From assembly GCA_017999835.1 (NCBI GenBank), contig JAGNLA010000010.1, positions 1 to 61,109 on the forward strand: a DNA stretch of 61,109 bases. The letters run 5' to 3'. This document shows positions 48,477 to 57,755 of the stretch, piece after piece. Below the pieces are notes generated by a model that had not been told where the DNA came from, did no database searches, and was given only the letters and a program-made list of their open reading frames with translations. This DNA comes from Caldisericia bacterium. Lineage in GTDB: Bacteria > Caldisericota > Caldisericia > JAAYUI01. The position numbers and the translations under genes were made by a program. Numbering within the stretch: the first letter of the stretch is position 1; each line of letters starts with the position of its first letter.

Positions 48477-49688
48477 TTGAAAAAAATATTCACAACATTG
48501 GTCATTGCAACAATTATATTGTCAGGATGCAGTGACCAACCAATAAAAGAGGAGTCGAGGATTATGGATGAACCACAAATATCTACTATAAACCTTGATA
48601 CAAAAAACATGTTTTATCCTTCTCCAAGAATCGAACCTTTCAAAGGATTGATTCCAATTCTTGATGTGTCAACAATGGCAGGCAACTTTCCTGATGGTGT
48701 TTTATACTGTTTCGACCTTATCAATGGAAAGATTGCATGGAAAAAGGAAATTGAAAAAGGTTATCACGGAAAGCTTGAGTATGCAGGATTGGATGGCAGT
48801 GTGTTTGTAAAGCTTGATGGAAAACTGACCTGTCTTGATCTTTTTACCGGGAAAACCACATGGCAGTCCAAAGAAAGCATTGATTGGATTGAGAAATCTG
48901 TTGGCAATCGCGTTTTTTGCGTCAGCACCGAAGAGAACAGGCGCAATGACGACACATACAGGAATCTTTTATGTTTTAATGCTATCAATGGAAAAAACAT
49001 CTGGTCGGTTGAGATTACTATAAGCTTCCTGAGTGGTTTTTACAGCAATGATGAAGTGGCATACTTTGACTGGCTGGAAGACGGACGCAATCTTTTAACA
49101 AGGGATGCAAAAACAGGCGTTCAAAAACAAAAGATTCAGGGAGCGGACATGATTGGTCATAATTATGACAGTCAAACCAATGTCTTGTACAGGCTTTGGA
49201 ATGACCTTTTCATGCACACATCCGAAAAAGAAGTTTCAATATACAGATTTGGCAGGATTGACAAAAAGATACCGGCTGCTGCGGCGGTTTCCCAAGAAAA
49301 GCTATTGCTGCAGGTGAAAAACAATGAAACACAAATAATTGATCTTGGTACAGAAAAGGTTATCTCGACAATCCCGGAAAACATTATGCAGTCAAGAATC
49401 ATTTCTGGCAAAGCCTGTTTTGTTTCAGATGGCAAATTCAATGTTTATGATCAAGAAACCGGCAAACTGCTCTGGTTTTTCGGGCAGGTTGCAAACTTTA
49501 ATGACGACGTGATCCTTGTGCCAGCAGACAACAAATCTTTGAGACTCCATTCAATGCGCGATGGTTCTTTGATCTCAGAACTCAAACTTGAAGATGAAAT
49601 CTACGAAACAGCCCCAATAGACGGTTTTGGATTCGTCGTTTCCACAAAAAACGGTAAAGCAGTTATCATTAAAACTTACCAACAATAA
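48477..49688 (+). CDS. PQQ-like beta-propeller lipoprotein (1 of 3)
   Basis: Exported lipoprotein of 403 residues. The signal peptide ends in the lipobox LSGC, with the lipidated cysteine at about residue 18. The rest has PQQ-like propeller blades with the family spacing: DLINGKIAWKKE, DLFTGKTTWQSK, NAINGKNIWSVE and DQETGKLLWFFG. Homologues include BamB, but there is no evidence of an outer-membrane complex here. The start is a TTG after a GGGGGTGGG ribosome binding site. It is the first of three tandem paralogues and follows the DUF4870-like gene. Confidence 0.88.
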   Translation: MKKIFTTLVIATIILSGCSDQPIKEESRIMDEPQISTINLDTKNMFYPSPRIEPFKGLIPILDVSTMAGNFPDGVLYCFDLINGKIAWKKEIEKGYHGKLEYAGLDGSVFVKLDGKLTCLDLFTGKTTWQSKESIDWIEKSVGNRVFCVSTEENRRNDDTYRNLLCFNAINGKNIWSVEITISFLSGFYSNDEVAYFDWLEDGRNLLTRDAKTGVQKQKIQGADMIGHNYDSQTNVLYRLWNDLFMHTSEKEVSIYRFGRIDKKIPAAAAVSQEKLLLQVKNNETQIIDLGTEKVISTIPENIMQSRIISGKACFVSDGKFNVYDQETGKLLWFFGQVANFNDDVILVPADNKSLRLHSMRDGSLISELKLEDEIYETAPIDGFGFVVSTKNGKAVIIKTYQQ

Positions 49689-49781
49689 TTGAAAGAAAAA
49701 AGTGTTTTGTAACCATGATGTTAAATAGTCGATGAGAATGAGTTATGTTCGATGAGGGATTTCTCGTCCTGGAGGAAAAAA

Positions 49782-51017
49782 ATGGTAAAGAAACTGGTTT
49801 TGGTTGTTATGATGTGTGCACTTGAGGCATCCTGTTCGTCAGGAAACGTTGGCAATGGAGAATATATTCAGTCAGAACCGTCCTCGATGACCGACCAGAT
49901 GTCGGTGACAATGTACCCTGTGTGTCTGGCAAAACCTTTCAATGGTCTTGTCGCAATAGCAAATGTTACGCCTGTAAATGACAAAACCACAACCGACCTT
50001 TTCTGTTTTGACATCAAAACCTCCAAAATCCAGTGGGAAACCGTCATCGAGAACGGCATTCACGGAAAGCTCTCCTACTCAGGGTTCGAGGATGCAGTTT
50101 ATGCCAGGCAGGACAGTAAATTGAAAAAGGTCGACCTTGCTTCCGGTAAAACTGTCTGGGAATCGGCTGAAAACATTATCAGCGTCGAAAAAGCTTTTGG
50201 CGACTTTGTTTATTGCACAGGAGACAACATGAACCAGGAAACCGAGTCCCTGAACAAAACCCTCATGGCTTTTGACGCAAAAATTGGGAACCTTGTGTGG
50301 ACAAGTGAAATATCGCTATATTTTGTGAATCCACAGTTTGGTGACAAGGAGATTGTGTTTGTTGATGACCTTGGCTCAGGCAGCCAGCTTTTTGTGCTGG
50401 ACAGGCAAACAGGGAAAACGAAGAAAACCATAGAAAGGGCAACATTTGCCGGTTACAACGACACTGAAAGCTCAAACATCCCTTACATTCTTGAAGACAA
50501 AATAATAATGCACACCCCTGAAAAAGAGGTTGAATTGATGAGTGCCGGCCTACCATCGCAGGCAAAGAAAATGATGGCTTTTATCCACAAAAGTTTTGCC
50601 CTGATTGGTGAAGATTCTGACAAATCCAAAATCATTGACGTTTTAACAGGAAAAATTCTGTGCGAACCGAATTTTTTTGTAATGAATACACTTGGCACAC
50701 ACGAGAACATGGTTATTTTCAAAAGCGCAGGTAAAGACGCAAACAAACCAGCAGTGGCACTGACAGCTATCGATATGGCTGATGGTTCAATAAAATGGCA
50801 GACTGAGGCTGACGTTTCAGCTGGCAATGTGCTTGTGCTTGACGATGCGATAGCGGTTGCCACAAGCACCGAGAATGTCCAGTTGCTGTCATTGGAAACC
50901 GGGAAGCTGACCAAGGAATTTGACACTGGTAAGACCGTCTACATCCTTTCAAAACTGGACGAAAAGACATTTCTCGCGGTTTTCAACGGCAACAGTGTAT
51001 CATTTTGGAGCAAGTAG
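49782..51017 (+). CDS. PQQ-like beta-propeller lipoprotein (2 of 3)
   Basis: Second of three paralogous lipoproteins, 411 residues. The ATG at 49782 follows GGAGG; an in-frame ATG 30 bases upstream would put extra charged residues before the signal peptide. The lipobox is EASC. Propeller strands show DIKTSKIQWETV, DLASGKTVWESA, DAKIGNLVWTSE, DMADGSIKWQTE and a typical SLETGKLTKEF. It shares order and spacing of blades with its neighbours, pointing to tandem duplication and divergence. Role may be scaffold or substrate recognition in the envelope; no catalytic residues seen. Confidence 0.88.
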   Translation: MVKKLVLVVMMCALEASCSSGNVGNGEYIQSEPSSMTDQMSVTMYPVCLAKPFNGLVAIANVTPVNDKTTTDLFCFDIKTSKIQWETVIENGIHGKLSYSGFEDAVYARQDSKLKKVDLASGKTVWESAENIISVEKAFGDFVYCTGDNMNQETESLNKTLMAFDAKIGNLVWTSEISLYFVNPQFGDKEIVFVDDLGSGSQLFVLDRQTGKTKKTIERATFAGYNDTESSNIPYILEDKIIMHTPEKEVELMSAGLPSQAKKMMAFIHKSFALIGEDSDKSKIIDVLTGKILCEPNFFVMNTLGTHENMVIFKSAGKDANKPAVALTAIDMADGSIKWQTEADVSAGNVLVLDDAIAVATSTENVQLLSLETGKLTKEFDTGKTVYILSKLDEKTFLAVFNGNSVSFWSK

Positions 51018-51086
51018 AAAAAATCAATTATTTTTCCACGGTGTCTAATCCTGTAGATGCTGTTTTTGGCATCTGGAGGAGGAACT

Positions 51087-52316
51087 TTGAAAAAGCATTT
51101 TATTGCAGTCGCAATGGTCGTTGCCGTTGTGTGTGGGTGCTCAGGCAAGGGTGACAATGTGTCCTTTGCATATCGCCAGGTTGCTTCGACAAACATTTCT
51201 ATTCCAAAAAATGCTGAATTTCTAAACACTTTCATCCATTCAAGCGGAAAGTATGCCGTGTTTATCAACCCTTATTCAATGCCTAACGACAAACCAACGC
51301 TTTATTGCGTGAATTTGGATAGCGGCAAACTGTTGTGGGCAAAAGACATAGTGGTAGAGAGCAAAGTTAATTTTGCTGTGTTTGATGATGCAGCTTACGC
51401 CGTGATAAATTCGAGATTGACCAGGATCGACCTTTCGACAGGAAAGCAAAACAATGTGACCGATGATAAGGTTGAGCATCTGGATGATTACGATGAAAAC
51501 TCGATATATTGCATGCAGAATGCTTTCCAGCAGAAAGAAAACCAGGACTTCAAGTTTGATTTCCATTGCCTCAGCTTTGACCCCAAACAGGGAAAATTGA
51601 ATTGGAACACAAAAATTGACATGAGCTATGGCTCGATAACTTCAGGGAAATCGATGGTTGCAATTTTCACCACAAACACAATTGACAAAAAGTTTGCCAT
51701 CTTGGACAAAACAACAGGCAAGGTTGTCAGATATGAACCAATATCTTCCAGAAAACAGTTTTACAACATCGATGACAAAGCCAATGTGATTTTCTTTCAC
51801 GACAACGCTGTGAGAATGGGCACTGACTCAGGAGTGATAAAACTCATTGACTATGACAAGCTGCCAGACTGGGCAAATGTCGGTGGAATGTATTACAAGG
51901 GCGAATTGTACATTTGGCGCGACAACGGTCAGATACAAAAACTTGACACAAACTCTGGCAAGCCAAAATTTGTTATCGAGTCGGACAAGGCTGGCCGAGT
52001 AAGGTTCGACCATTATTTCAACAATTTCATATCGACTACAGACAAAGCATTCAAGCTCATTTCAGCTGACAGCGGAAAGATAGTTGCGCAGATGCCTTTG
52101 GATGAACCAATCAAAACGTTTGATAGAACAAAAGATGAATTCATTATTCAGGTAACTGACAAGAAGATTGTGGTTGCAAGCAAAAAGGACATGGTTGTAA
52201 AGCAAACCATCGACACCGGAAAAAAGATAATAAACCTGGTTGGTTCAGAAACGGATTTGTTTGGAGTGGTTTTTGAAGACGGGCAGTACGCTGTCTACTC
52301 TGGCTCAAAACACTGA
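51087..52316 (+). CDS. PQQ-like beta-propeller lipoprotein (3 of 3)
   Basis: Third tandem paralogue, 409 residues. TTG start at 51087 following AGGAGGA. The signal peptide ends in VCGC as lipobox. Blade motifs are weaker than in the other two: NLDSGKLLWAKD, DPKQGKLNWNTK, DTNSGKPKFVIE and SADSGKIVAQMP. The 3' end overlaps the convergent HD-domain gene by 22 bp, so there is no room for a terminator. Function unknown, probably envelope-localised like the others. Confidence 0.87.
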   Translation: MKKHFIAVAMVVAVVCGCSGKGDNVSFAYRQVASTNISIPKNAEFLNTFIHSSGKYAVFINPYSMPNDKPTLYCVNLDSGKLLWAKDIVVESKVNFAVFDDAAYAVINSRLTRIDLSTGKQNNVTDDKVEHLDDYDENSIYCMQNAFQQKENQDFKFDFHCLSFDPKQGKLNWNTKIDMSYGSITSGKSMVAIFTTNTIDKKFAILDKTTGKVVRYEPISSRKQFYNIDDKANVIFFHDNAVRMGTDSGVIKLIDYDKLPDWANVGGMYYKGELYIWRDNGQIQKLDTNSGKPKFVIESDKAGRVRFDHYFNNFISTTDKAFKLISADSGKIVAQMPLDEPIKTFDRTKDEFIIQVTDKKIVVASKKDMVVKQTIDTGKKIINLVGSETDLFGVVFEDGQYAVYSGSKH

Positions 52317-53707
52317 AGACAATCCGTTACAAACATCTCCAGACCTGCATCACCAGCCTGATCGAGTTTGAGGGCAAGCCATCTGCCAAGGGTAAGTCTG
52401 CGGCCAAGAATCCACTTTATAGCTGATTCTTTGGAATCGTATGGGTCTTCGTCCAGAATCCGCCTTGCCCAGGTGACTGGCGATGTCGGTCTGATCGGGG
52501 ACATGGTTTTTGAGAGGAAGAACCACGCCCATTCAAAACCCTCAGGCGCATCCCTCCAGTGGTGTTTCTCCAAAATGGATTTTGACGAACCAACGGCTGC
52601 CAAAACTTCATCGATTTTTGCAAGGCTGGCTTCAATTGACCTGGTGTGCTCAATCCATTCCTGATTCAGTTTGCCAAGCGTTTCGGCTTTGCGAAGGTTT
52701 TTAAGGTGTCTGCTCCAGGCTCTTTTTTTGTCCTCGAACTCGACAGCATAGGAAAGTTTTGCTAAATCCTTAAGTTTTTCAACATCCCCGGTCAGTTTGT
52801 CAAAAGTGTAGTCAGGCTCTATGTCTTCCGGTTGTTTGACCCAAAAAGACCTGCAGCGGTCAATTATCTCTGGCAGTTGTGGGTTATGGTTTGGCAAAGC
52901 ATCCGAAAGCCAGATGAATTCATCAAAAGGGGTGAACCTGTCGTGGATTATTTCGTCTGGAAGCAAGTTTCTTTGGGTGGTTATTATCGCTTTTTCGTTT
53001 GCGTCAGCTCCGATCTGGTAACCGTGCTTGATTGGAGCATTTATCGGCATTGAGGTGCAAAGGATTGGTTTTTCAAATATCCCAAGTGAAAACAGCAAGG
53101 CCGTAGACAGGAGATGCGCACCAAGAGTCATGTCAGTGGCGTGTTTTCTTGTCTCTGAGAAGGCATTGTTTGTGGCCTTCAATGTTTCGATTGCAAAGCC
53201 GATTATGAGCTCTGACGGTGATTTGGATGATTCAAGTAAAAGACTTAGCTTTTTGTAAAGTTGAAGTCTCGTTTTGTCAAAAAGCAAAGGGTTGACAGGA
53301 ATCTTGCGACCGAGCAAGGTTTCAATCTCCATGTTATTGGTAAATTGTTTTCCACAGTCAGCCGGGTTTGAGGTGTCACAACGGTCGTAGGTCTGAAGGA
53401 TCTTTTTGATCGGATGGTCTTCGAGACCTTTGCAGTCTGCTGGACCCAGACACCTTTGACAGCCATGATGGGAACAAACCAGTTTGGCTATCGATATGTC
53501 AGGGTTGTCAAGCCATTGCTCAGTCAGGAAATCCCAAAGATTTTGTGGAATCGATTCTCTGTCCTGCCAGAGAACCTGACCGTGGAAATCAGTTGTTTGT
53601 GATGCGGGTTCCTTGGATTTTACAAACTCAAATGAAAGCTTGCCAATGTCATGCAAAAGACCAGCAACAAATGCCTGTTGCTGAAAGGTTAGATCGCGTA
53701 GCCGCAC
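52295..53707 (-). CDS. HD-domain protein with Cas10-like N-terminal region
   Basis: A 470-residue cytoplasmic protein. The first 130 residues are an HD phosphohydrolase-like domain: AGLLHDIGKLSFEF with His19-Asp20, then a cysteine-rich insertion CSHHGCQRCLGPADC with the HH pair, then ILQTYDRCDT where Cas10/Csm1-type HD domains have an AD-x-L-S-S-like motif. The rest is unrecognised; no GGDD polymerase motif is seen, so it is not a full Cas10. No CRISPR array or cas gene is in the window. Function unknown, perhaps nucleotide or nucleic-acid phosphohydrolase. GTG start, overlapping the CPBP gene by 19 bp. Confidence 0.7.
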   Translation of the reverse strand: MRLRDLTFQQQAFVAGLLHDIGKLSFEFVKSKEPASQTTDFHGQVLWQDRESIPQNLWDFLTEQWLDNPDISIAKLVCSHHGCQRCLGPADCKGLEDHPIKKILQTYDRCDTSNPADCGKQFTNNMEIETLLGRKIPVNPLLFDKTRLQLYKKLSLLLESSKSPSELIIGFAIETLKATNNAFSETRKHATDMTLGAHLLSTALLFSLGIFEKPILCTSMPINAPIKHGYQIGADANEKAIITTQRNLLPDEIIHDRFTPFDEFIWLSDALPNHNPQLPEIIDRCRSFWVKQPEDIEPDYTFDKLTGDVEKLKDLAKLSYAVEFEDKKRAWSRHLKNLRKAETLGKLNQEWIEHTRSIEASLAKIDEVLAAVGSSKSILEKHHWRDAPEGFEWAWFFLSKTMSPIRPTSPVTWARRILDEDPYDSKESAIKWILGRRLTLGRWLALKLDQAGDAGLEMFVTDCLQCFEPE

Positions 53708-54672
53708 CTTCTTGCCTTTCTCTTTTCAGCAGCGTAGAAGGCAAGCATTATACCGATGAAGAAGATGATGGCAAAAATATAGTCAAAATCAGCCAACGGG
53801 AATGCAGTTTGACCGTAGTTGATGTAGATTTTTGGAACAAGGTACCTTGGGGAGAAAAATAAATTCCAAAATGCGTGGACAATGGTAGTTGTGAGGACTG
53901 ATTTTGTCAGTTTATAAAGCAAACCCATCCCAATACCAAACATTGAGCAAAACATTATGTAGGACAGGATGTAGCCAACAGGATCAGTGCCGTGGTAAGA
54001 GATGATATAGTTTACATGATAAAGACCAAACAATCCTGATGAAATCAGCAGCGCTATCCAGAAATTGGTCGATTGTTCGAGCTTGGTTAGCACATATCCC
54101 CTGAAAAACAGCTCCTCAGAGAAATTCCATAGCAGCATGGTGAGAGCATAAACAAAGAAATTGAGGTCAAATGTTGGTAATTCAACAATCATTCCTGTGG
54201 ATTGCGAGCCGAGAATGAGCGGAAGTCCAAACCTGTAGAGGGTAAAACCGAGCCATATTATCACTAATGCCATAATGATCCAGAGAATCTGAAATAGCGG
54301 TTTCCTGAACTGGATGCCAAAGTATTTTGTTGATGATCTGTCGATAAGAACGATTGATGAAATGGTAAGCGCAATAGTGCATGCTTTTTCAGCAAATATA
54401 TAATCTTGCCAGTAACCAAAAAACCTGACAAGCATAATCAATCCAAAAAAGATCAGCATTATGACGATATCTTTTTTAAAATTGCTATCTTTGAAAGGTA
54501 TCGGGGTCACTTTGCGCTCTGAGAGCCAGGCAAAGGTGAACGACATGGCTGTAACGGCAATGATGAAGACAAGCTGGATGTAGTTGGAGATGGAAAATGT
54601 TAGAAGCAAGGCGCATATGGCAACGACTAAAAAAATTAGTATTGTGCCAATAAATCGTTTGTCAGAAATCAT
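53689..54672 (-). CDS. CPBP-family intramembrane metalloprotease
   Basis: A 327-residue membrane protein of the CPBP (CAAX protease and bacteriocin-processing) family, with about eight membrane spans. The family motifs are present: EELFFRG (EExxxR) near residue 193, the histidine motif LYHVNY near 222 and VHAFWN near 265. These form the glutamate-histidine active site in the membrane. It overlaps the HD-domain gene at its 3' end and the next membrane-protein gene by four bases at its start (ATGA). Substrate unknown; family members process CAAX-type or bacteriocin precursors, or confer immunity. Confidence 0.92.
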   Translation of the reverse strand: MISDKRFIGTILIFLVVAICALLLTFSISNYIQLVFIIAVTAMSFTFAWLSERKVTPIPFKDSNFKKDIVIMLIFFGLIMLVRFFGYWQDYIFAEKACTIALTISSIVLIDRSSTKYFGIQFRKPLFQILWIIMALVIIWLGFTLYRFGLPLILGSQSTGMIVELPTFDLNFFVYALTMLLWNFSEELFFRGYVLTKLEQSTNFWIALLISSGLFGLYHVNYIISYHGTDPVGYILSYIMFCSMFGIGMGLLYKLTKSVLTTTIVHAFWNLFFSPRYLVPKIYINYGQTAFPLADFDYIFAIIFFIGIMLAFYAAEKRKARRCGYAI

Positions 54673-56120
54673 TTTGATGTTTTCCTTTTGCTTGGAGGCT
54701 TCTTGTCGGTTTTTGACGGTGTGTTGGTAGGTTTGGCTTTGCCAGGTGATTTCTTTGAGGAAGAACCGGTGTTACTGGATTTGGCTTTTTCAATCTTCTC
54801 GATAGCTTCCTCTATACGTTTTCTCTTAGAGGATGTTTTTGGTTTGGATTCTTGAGATACCGTTGGCAATTCGACCGGCTGAGACGGGATGACAACTATC
54901 GATTCCTGAATTGATTCAATTGGTTCGTTGACCTGGGAGAGTTCGGTTGAAGGTTCCTGCATAATGGGTGAAGGAGCTGAATCCTGACGCGTTGCCTCTT
55001 GCCTCTCGGGTTTGTTGCTCGGGTTTGTTTGTTGAGTTGCCTGCGCTTTTTTTGTTTGTTTTCCAACAACCACGTTAGGAATGCTTTCAACGTCAATTGT
55101 GTTTGCAAGCAACAGTCTGTTATGAACGTAGAGGAAACATGACATCAGAACTAGAATCATTGCGGCAAGGATTATCCACCAAGTTTTTTCAAGCGCAACA
55201 ATATTTTCCTGATATGTGTCAATTTTCCCAAGCGCAAGATTGGATTTGACGTCATCATCTTGAGAGATAAACATCAATGCCGTGTCGAGATCCTTCATTG
55301 CATCAAGATGAAGCTGGATGTCTGTTTTGTTTGGACGGAAATGCATGCTTGCGGCTATCTGTTTGCGTTTGTTTTCGACTTCGATCAGCACATCCTTGAT
55401 TTTGGTGTTTGGAATGCTTGTGCGTGCTGAACGTATAAAAATAGGGAATTCAGAGTAATTCTTCTCGCATGCCTCAAAAATTCCATTCTCAAGGCAATCG
55501 GAAATGAAAGACAAGAGTTTTGGATCAGATCTGGCATCAAGTTCGCTTATTTTTGCGACAGCCAGCATTTTAACTGTCTGGTTTAGTGGATGTGAGTAGC
55601 AGCTTTTCAAACAGTAGTCGTACAGATATTGGTTTGGAAAACAATATCTGTACAAACCAGCAATTTTAGAGACGTTGACTCCGTAATACTTGAATTTTAG
55701 AAAACTTGATATGATTTTGGCTGACTCAAAGTCGGCATTCGGTTTGTTGATAAATATCAGTTGCTCAAAAATTGTGTTGAATTTTCCAATATTAGAGTAA
55801 TCATCAGATGTTTGGATTAGATAAATTGTGTTACCGGTCACAAGAGGCTTGTCAGGATTGAAATTTGGCATGTCATTGCCTGATAGAATGACCTTGATGC
55901 CAGGAGCAAATGTCATTTTGCCAAAATATTGTTCATATAGGTGTAGCTGGTTGATTAGTTCGTTTAAAAGGATATTCCTTCGCTGTTCGAAGGATTGTTT
56001 TTCAAAAAGTCCGTCAGGGATAGCAAGAGAATCAAAGTGTATCTCTGGAGCGGCAAAAACGTGGGTTGCCGGGAGGATGCACAATACTATGAGGGTGAGA
56101 AGGGCTATGAGTTTCCTCAC
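54669..56120 (-). CDS. exported membrane-anchored protein with long charged tail
   Basis: An unrecognised 483-residue protein. From the GTG at 56120 (GTGA overlap with the peptidase stop, with GGGGAGGG just upstream) there is a good signal peptide ending near VFA. An extracytoplasmic domain of about 290 residues follows, then one membrane span near 317-340 (WWIILAAMILVLMSCFL), then a cytoplasmic tail of about 140 residues, low in complexity and rich in Pro, Ser, Thr, Gln, Glu and Lys. I see no HExxH or other catalytic motif. Longer in-frame starts run over the neighbouring gene and would spoil the signal peptide. It lies between a peptidase and a CPBP protease. Function unknown. Confidence 0.72.
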   Translation of the reverse strand: MRKLIALLTLIVLCILPATHVFAAPEIHFDSLAIPDGLFEKQSFEQRRNILLNELINQLHLYEQYFGKMTFAPGIKVILSGNDMPNFNPDKPLVTGNTIYLIQTSDDYSNIGKFNTIFEQLIFINKPNADFESAKIISSFLKFKYYGVNVSKIAGLYRYCFPNQYLYDYCLKSCYSHPLNQTVKMLAVAKISELDARSDPKLLSFISDCLENGIFEACEKNYSEFPIFIRSARTSIPNTKIKDVLIEVENKRKQIAASMHFRPNKTDIQLHLDAMKDLDTALMFISQDDDVKSNLALGKIDTYQENIVALEKTWWIILAAMILVLMSCFLYVHNRLLLANTIDVESIPNVVVGKQTKKAQATQQTNPSNKPERQEATRQDSAPSPIMQEPSTELSQVNEPIESIQESIVVIPSQPVELPTVSQESKPKTSSKRKRIEEAIEKIEKAKSSNTGSSSKKSPGKAKPTNTPSKTDKKPPSKRKTSK

Positions 56121-57226
56121 CAGCCCTCCCCTACGAGTTCGACGATTCTTACGACCCATTCGGTGGTCTTTTCGAGATCGCAAACAAGGATTTTTTCTTC
56201 CAACGTGTGTGGGTTTTCCATGCCACAGCTGACAACGCAGGTTTCAAGGCCTTTTGCGTTGAAAACGTTTGCTACCGACCCGCCGCCAGATATTTCAAGG
56301 GATGGTTTGATTGAGACGTCTCCGGCCGATTTTGTTAGCAGCTTGAGAAGCTTGCTGTCAGTGGAGAAATTGTATCCCTTGAACACATGCTCACGTTCAA
56401 CGGTAAATTTTGCTCCAGTTTTTGCGCATGCTTTCTCTATTTCAGAGAGCATATGCTCAACCTGGTTGTTCAGTTTGTCCTCGGAAATCGATCTGGCTTC
56501 AAAGCTAAAGAAACATTCGGCAGCCACGATGTTGGTTGCTTTGCCACCTGTGATTATGCCGATGTTTGCCGTTGTCTCTGAGTCCAGTCTGCCAAGTTTC
56601 ATGTTTGCTATCGCTATTGCAGCTGTCTGGATGGCCGAGATGCCCTTTTCCGGGACAATACCGGCGTGAGCAGGTTTCCCGTCAATCTTAACCTTGCATA
56701 TGTCTTGATATGGAGCTGTAGTGATTATGCGACCTGGAGCGCCATCGACGTCGAGGATGATAGCTTTTTTGCTCTCAAGTTTTGACAGGTCAATCTGGAA
56801 TGCGCCGCGAAGTCCAATTTCTTCGCAGATATCAAGGGCAAGCTCGATTGTTGGATGTGGCTTGTCCTGATAATGCTGGAGCATCTCGAGGATTGCGGCA
56901 AGTCCTGCTTTGTCATCGGCGCCGAGAATGGTAGTGCCGTCAGATGTTATCAAACCGTCTTTTATTTGCGGTTTGACGTTGATGCCTGGAACAACCGTGT
57001 CCTGGTGAGATGAAAAGCAAATTGCTCCCGGAAGGGTTCCCGGGAGCTTTGCGATGATGTTTCCTGTGTCAGAGCCGACTTTTGAACCGGCATCATCAAC
57101 ATGTACCTCGAGTCCAAGACCTTCAAGTTTTGGAACGAGGTAGTCGGTCACCGGTTTCTCGTGCTGAGATTCCGATGAAATCTTTACCAGCTCGAGAAAG
57201 GTGTCCAGGAGTCTTTGTTTATTCAT
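56117..57226 (-). CDS. M20-family metallopeptidase (PepT-like)
   Basis: A 369-residue zinc exopeptidase. It has the M20 motifs SSHQDTV (first zinc ligand and catalytic Asp), LGADDKAG (bridging Asp), CEEIG (catalytic Glu pair) and a dimerisation domain with KIDGKPAHAG. This is the PepT/YqjE-like group acting on tripeptides or short peptides. I start at the ATG at 57226, overlapping the oxidoreductase gamma-subunit stop by eight bases; the longer frame begins inside that gene. Placed after the 2-oxoacid oxidoreductase genes it supports use of peptides as carbon source. Confidence 0.93.
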   Translation of the reverse strand: MNKQRLLDTFLELVKISSESQHEKPVTDYLVPKLEGLGLEVHVDDAGSKVGSDTGNIIAKLPGTLPGAICFSSHQDTVVPGINVKPQIKDGLITSDGTTILGADDKAGLAAILEMLQHYQDKPHPTIELALDICEEIGLRGAFQIDLSKLESKKAIILDVDGAPGRIITTAPYQDICKVKIDGKPAHAGIVPEKGISAIQTAAIAIANMKLGRLDSETTANIGIITGGKATNIVAAECFFSFEARSISEDKLNNQVEHMLSEIEKACAKTGAKFTVEREHVFKGYNFSTDSKLLKLLTKSAGDVSIKPSLEISGGGSVANVFNAKGLETCVVSCGMENPHTLEEKILVCDLEKTTEWVVRIVELVGEGW

Positions 57227-57755
57227 TATATTCGAAGCCGGCGTCCAAAGCTTTGCAGTTGACGTCGAAGTATTTTGCTTTGGCTTCGCCGAGTTTGTGC
57301 TTGATTGCTGCTTTTGCTGAATCAACTGTGATTGCGCCAGTATTCTTTATGAATACTCCAAGCATGATGATGTTTGCAGCTTTGGACATTCCAACTTTTT
57401 CTGCGATTTCGTTTGCCGGGATGTAGTGAACTGTAATGTCAGTCCTATTCGATTTAAGATTGATAAGCGAAGAGTTAATGAACAGGTGTCCACCCTTTGC
57501 AACCTTTGGTTCGAATGATGTGAATGATGGGGCATTCATAACCACTACGTTTGTTGGGTTTGGAACAACTGGAGACGCAATCTCTTCGTCAGAAGCGATG
57601 ACTGTACAGTTTGCTGTTCCGCCTCTCATGGCCGGGCCATAAGAGGGAAGATAAACGGCATTCCTGCCTTCAAGAACGGCTGAGTCGGCAAAAAGCATAC
57701 CGAGCATCATGACGCCCTGTCCACCAAAACCTGAAACTAGTAAATCGTGTTGCAT
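57219..57755 (-). CDS. 2-oxoacid:ferredoxin oxidoreductase, gamma subunit
   Basis: A 178-residue gamma domain of a 2-oxoacid:ferredoxin oxidoreductase (KorC/VorC-like) that contributes to CoA binding in the assembly. The N-terminus shows SGFGGQGVMMLGMLFADSA, and later PSYGPAMRGGTANCTV, both typical of the family. It shares one base with the end-to-start junction of the beta-subunit gene and lies last of three subunit genes. Together they form the enzyme that oxidises 2-oxoacids to acyl-CoA and CO2. Confidence 0.94.
   Translation of the reverse strand: MQHDLLVSGFGGQGVMMLGMLFADSAVLEGRNAVYLPSYGPAMRGGTANCTVIASDEEIASPVVPNPTNVVVMNAPSFTSFEPKVAKGGHLFINSSLINLKSNRTDITVHYIPANEIAEKVGMSKAANIIMLGVFIKNTGAITVDSAKAAIKHKLGEAKAKYFDVNCKALDAGFEYNE

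Noticed and set aside
57008-57050. Inverted repeat GCTCCCGG...CCGGGAGC inside the M20 peptidase gene
   Set aside because: It encodes the repeated residues LPGTLPG, and neither strand has a T run after the stem, so it is a by-product of coding sequence.
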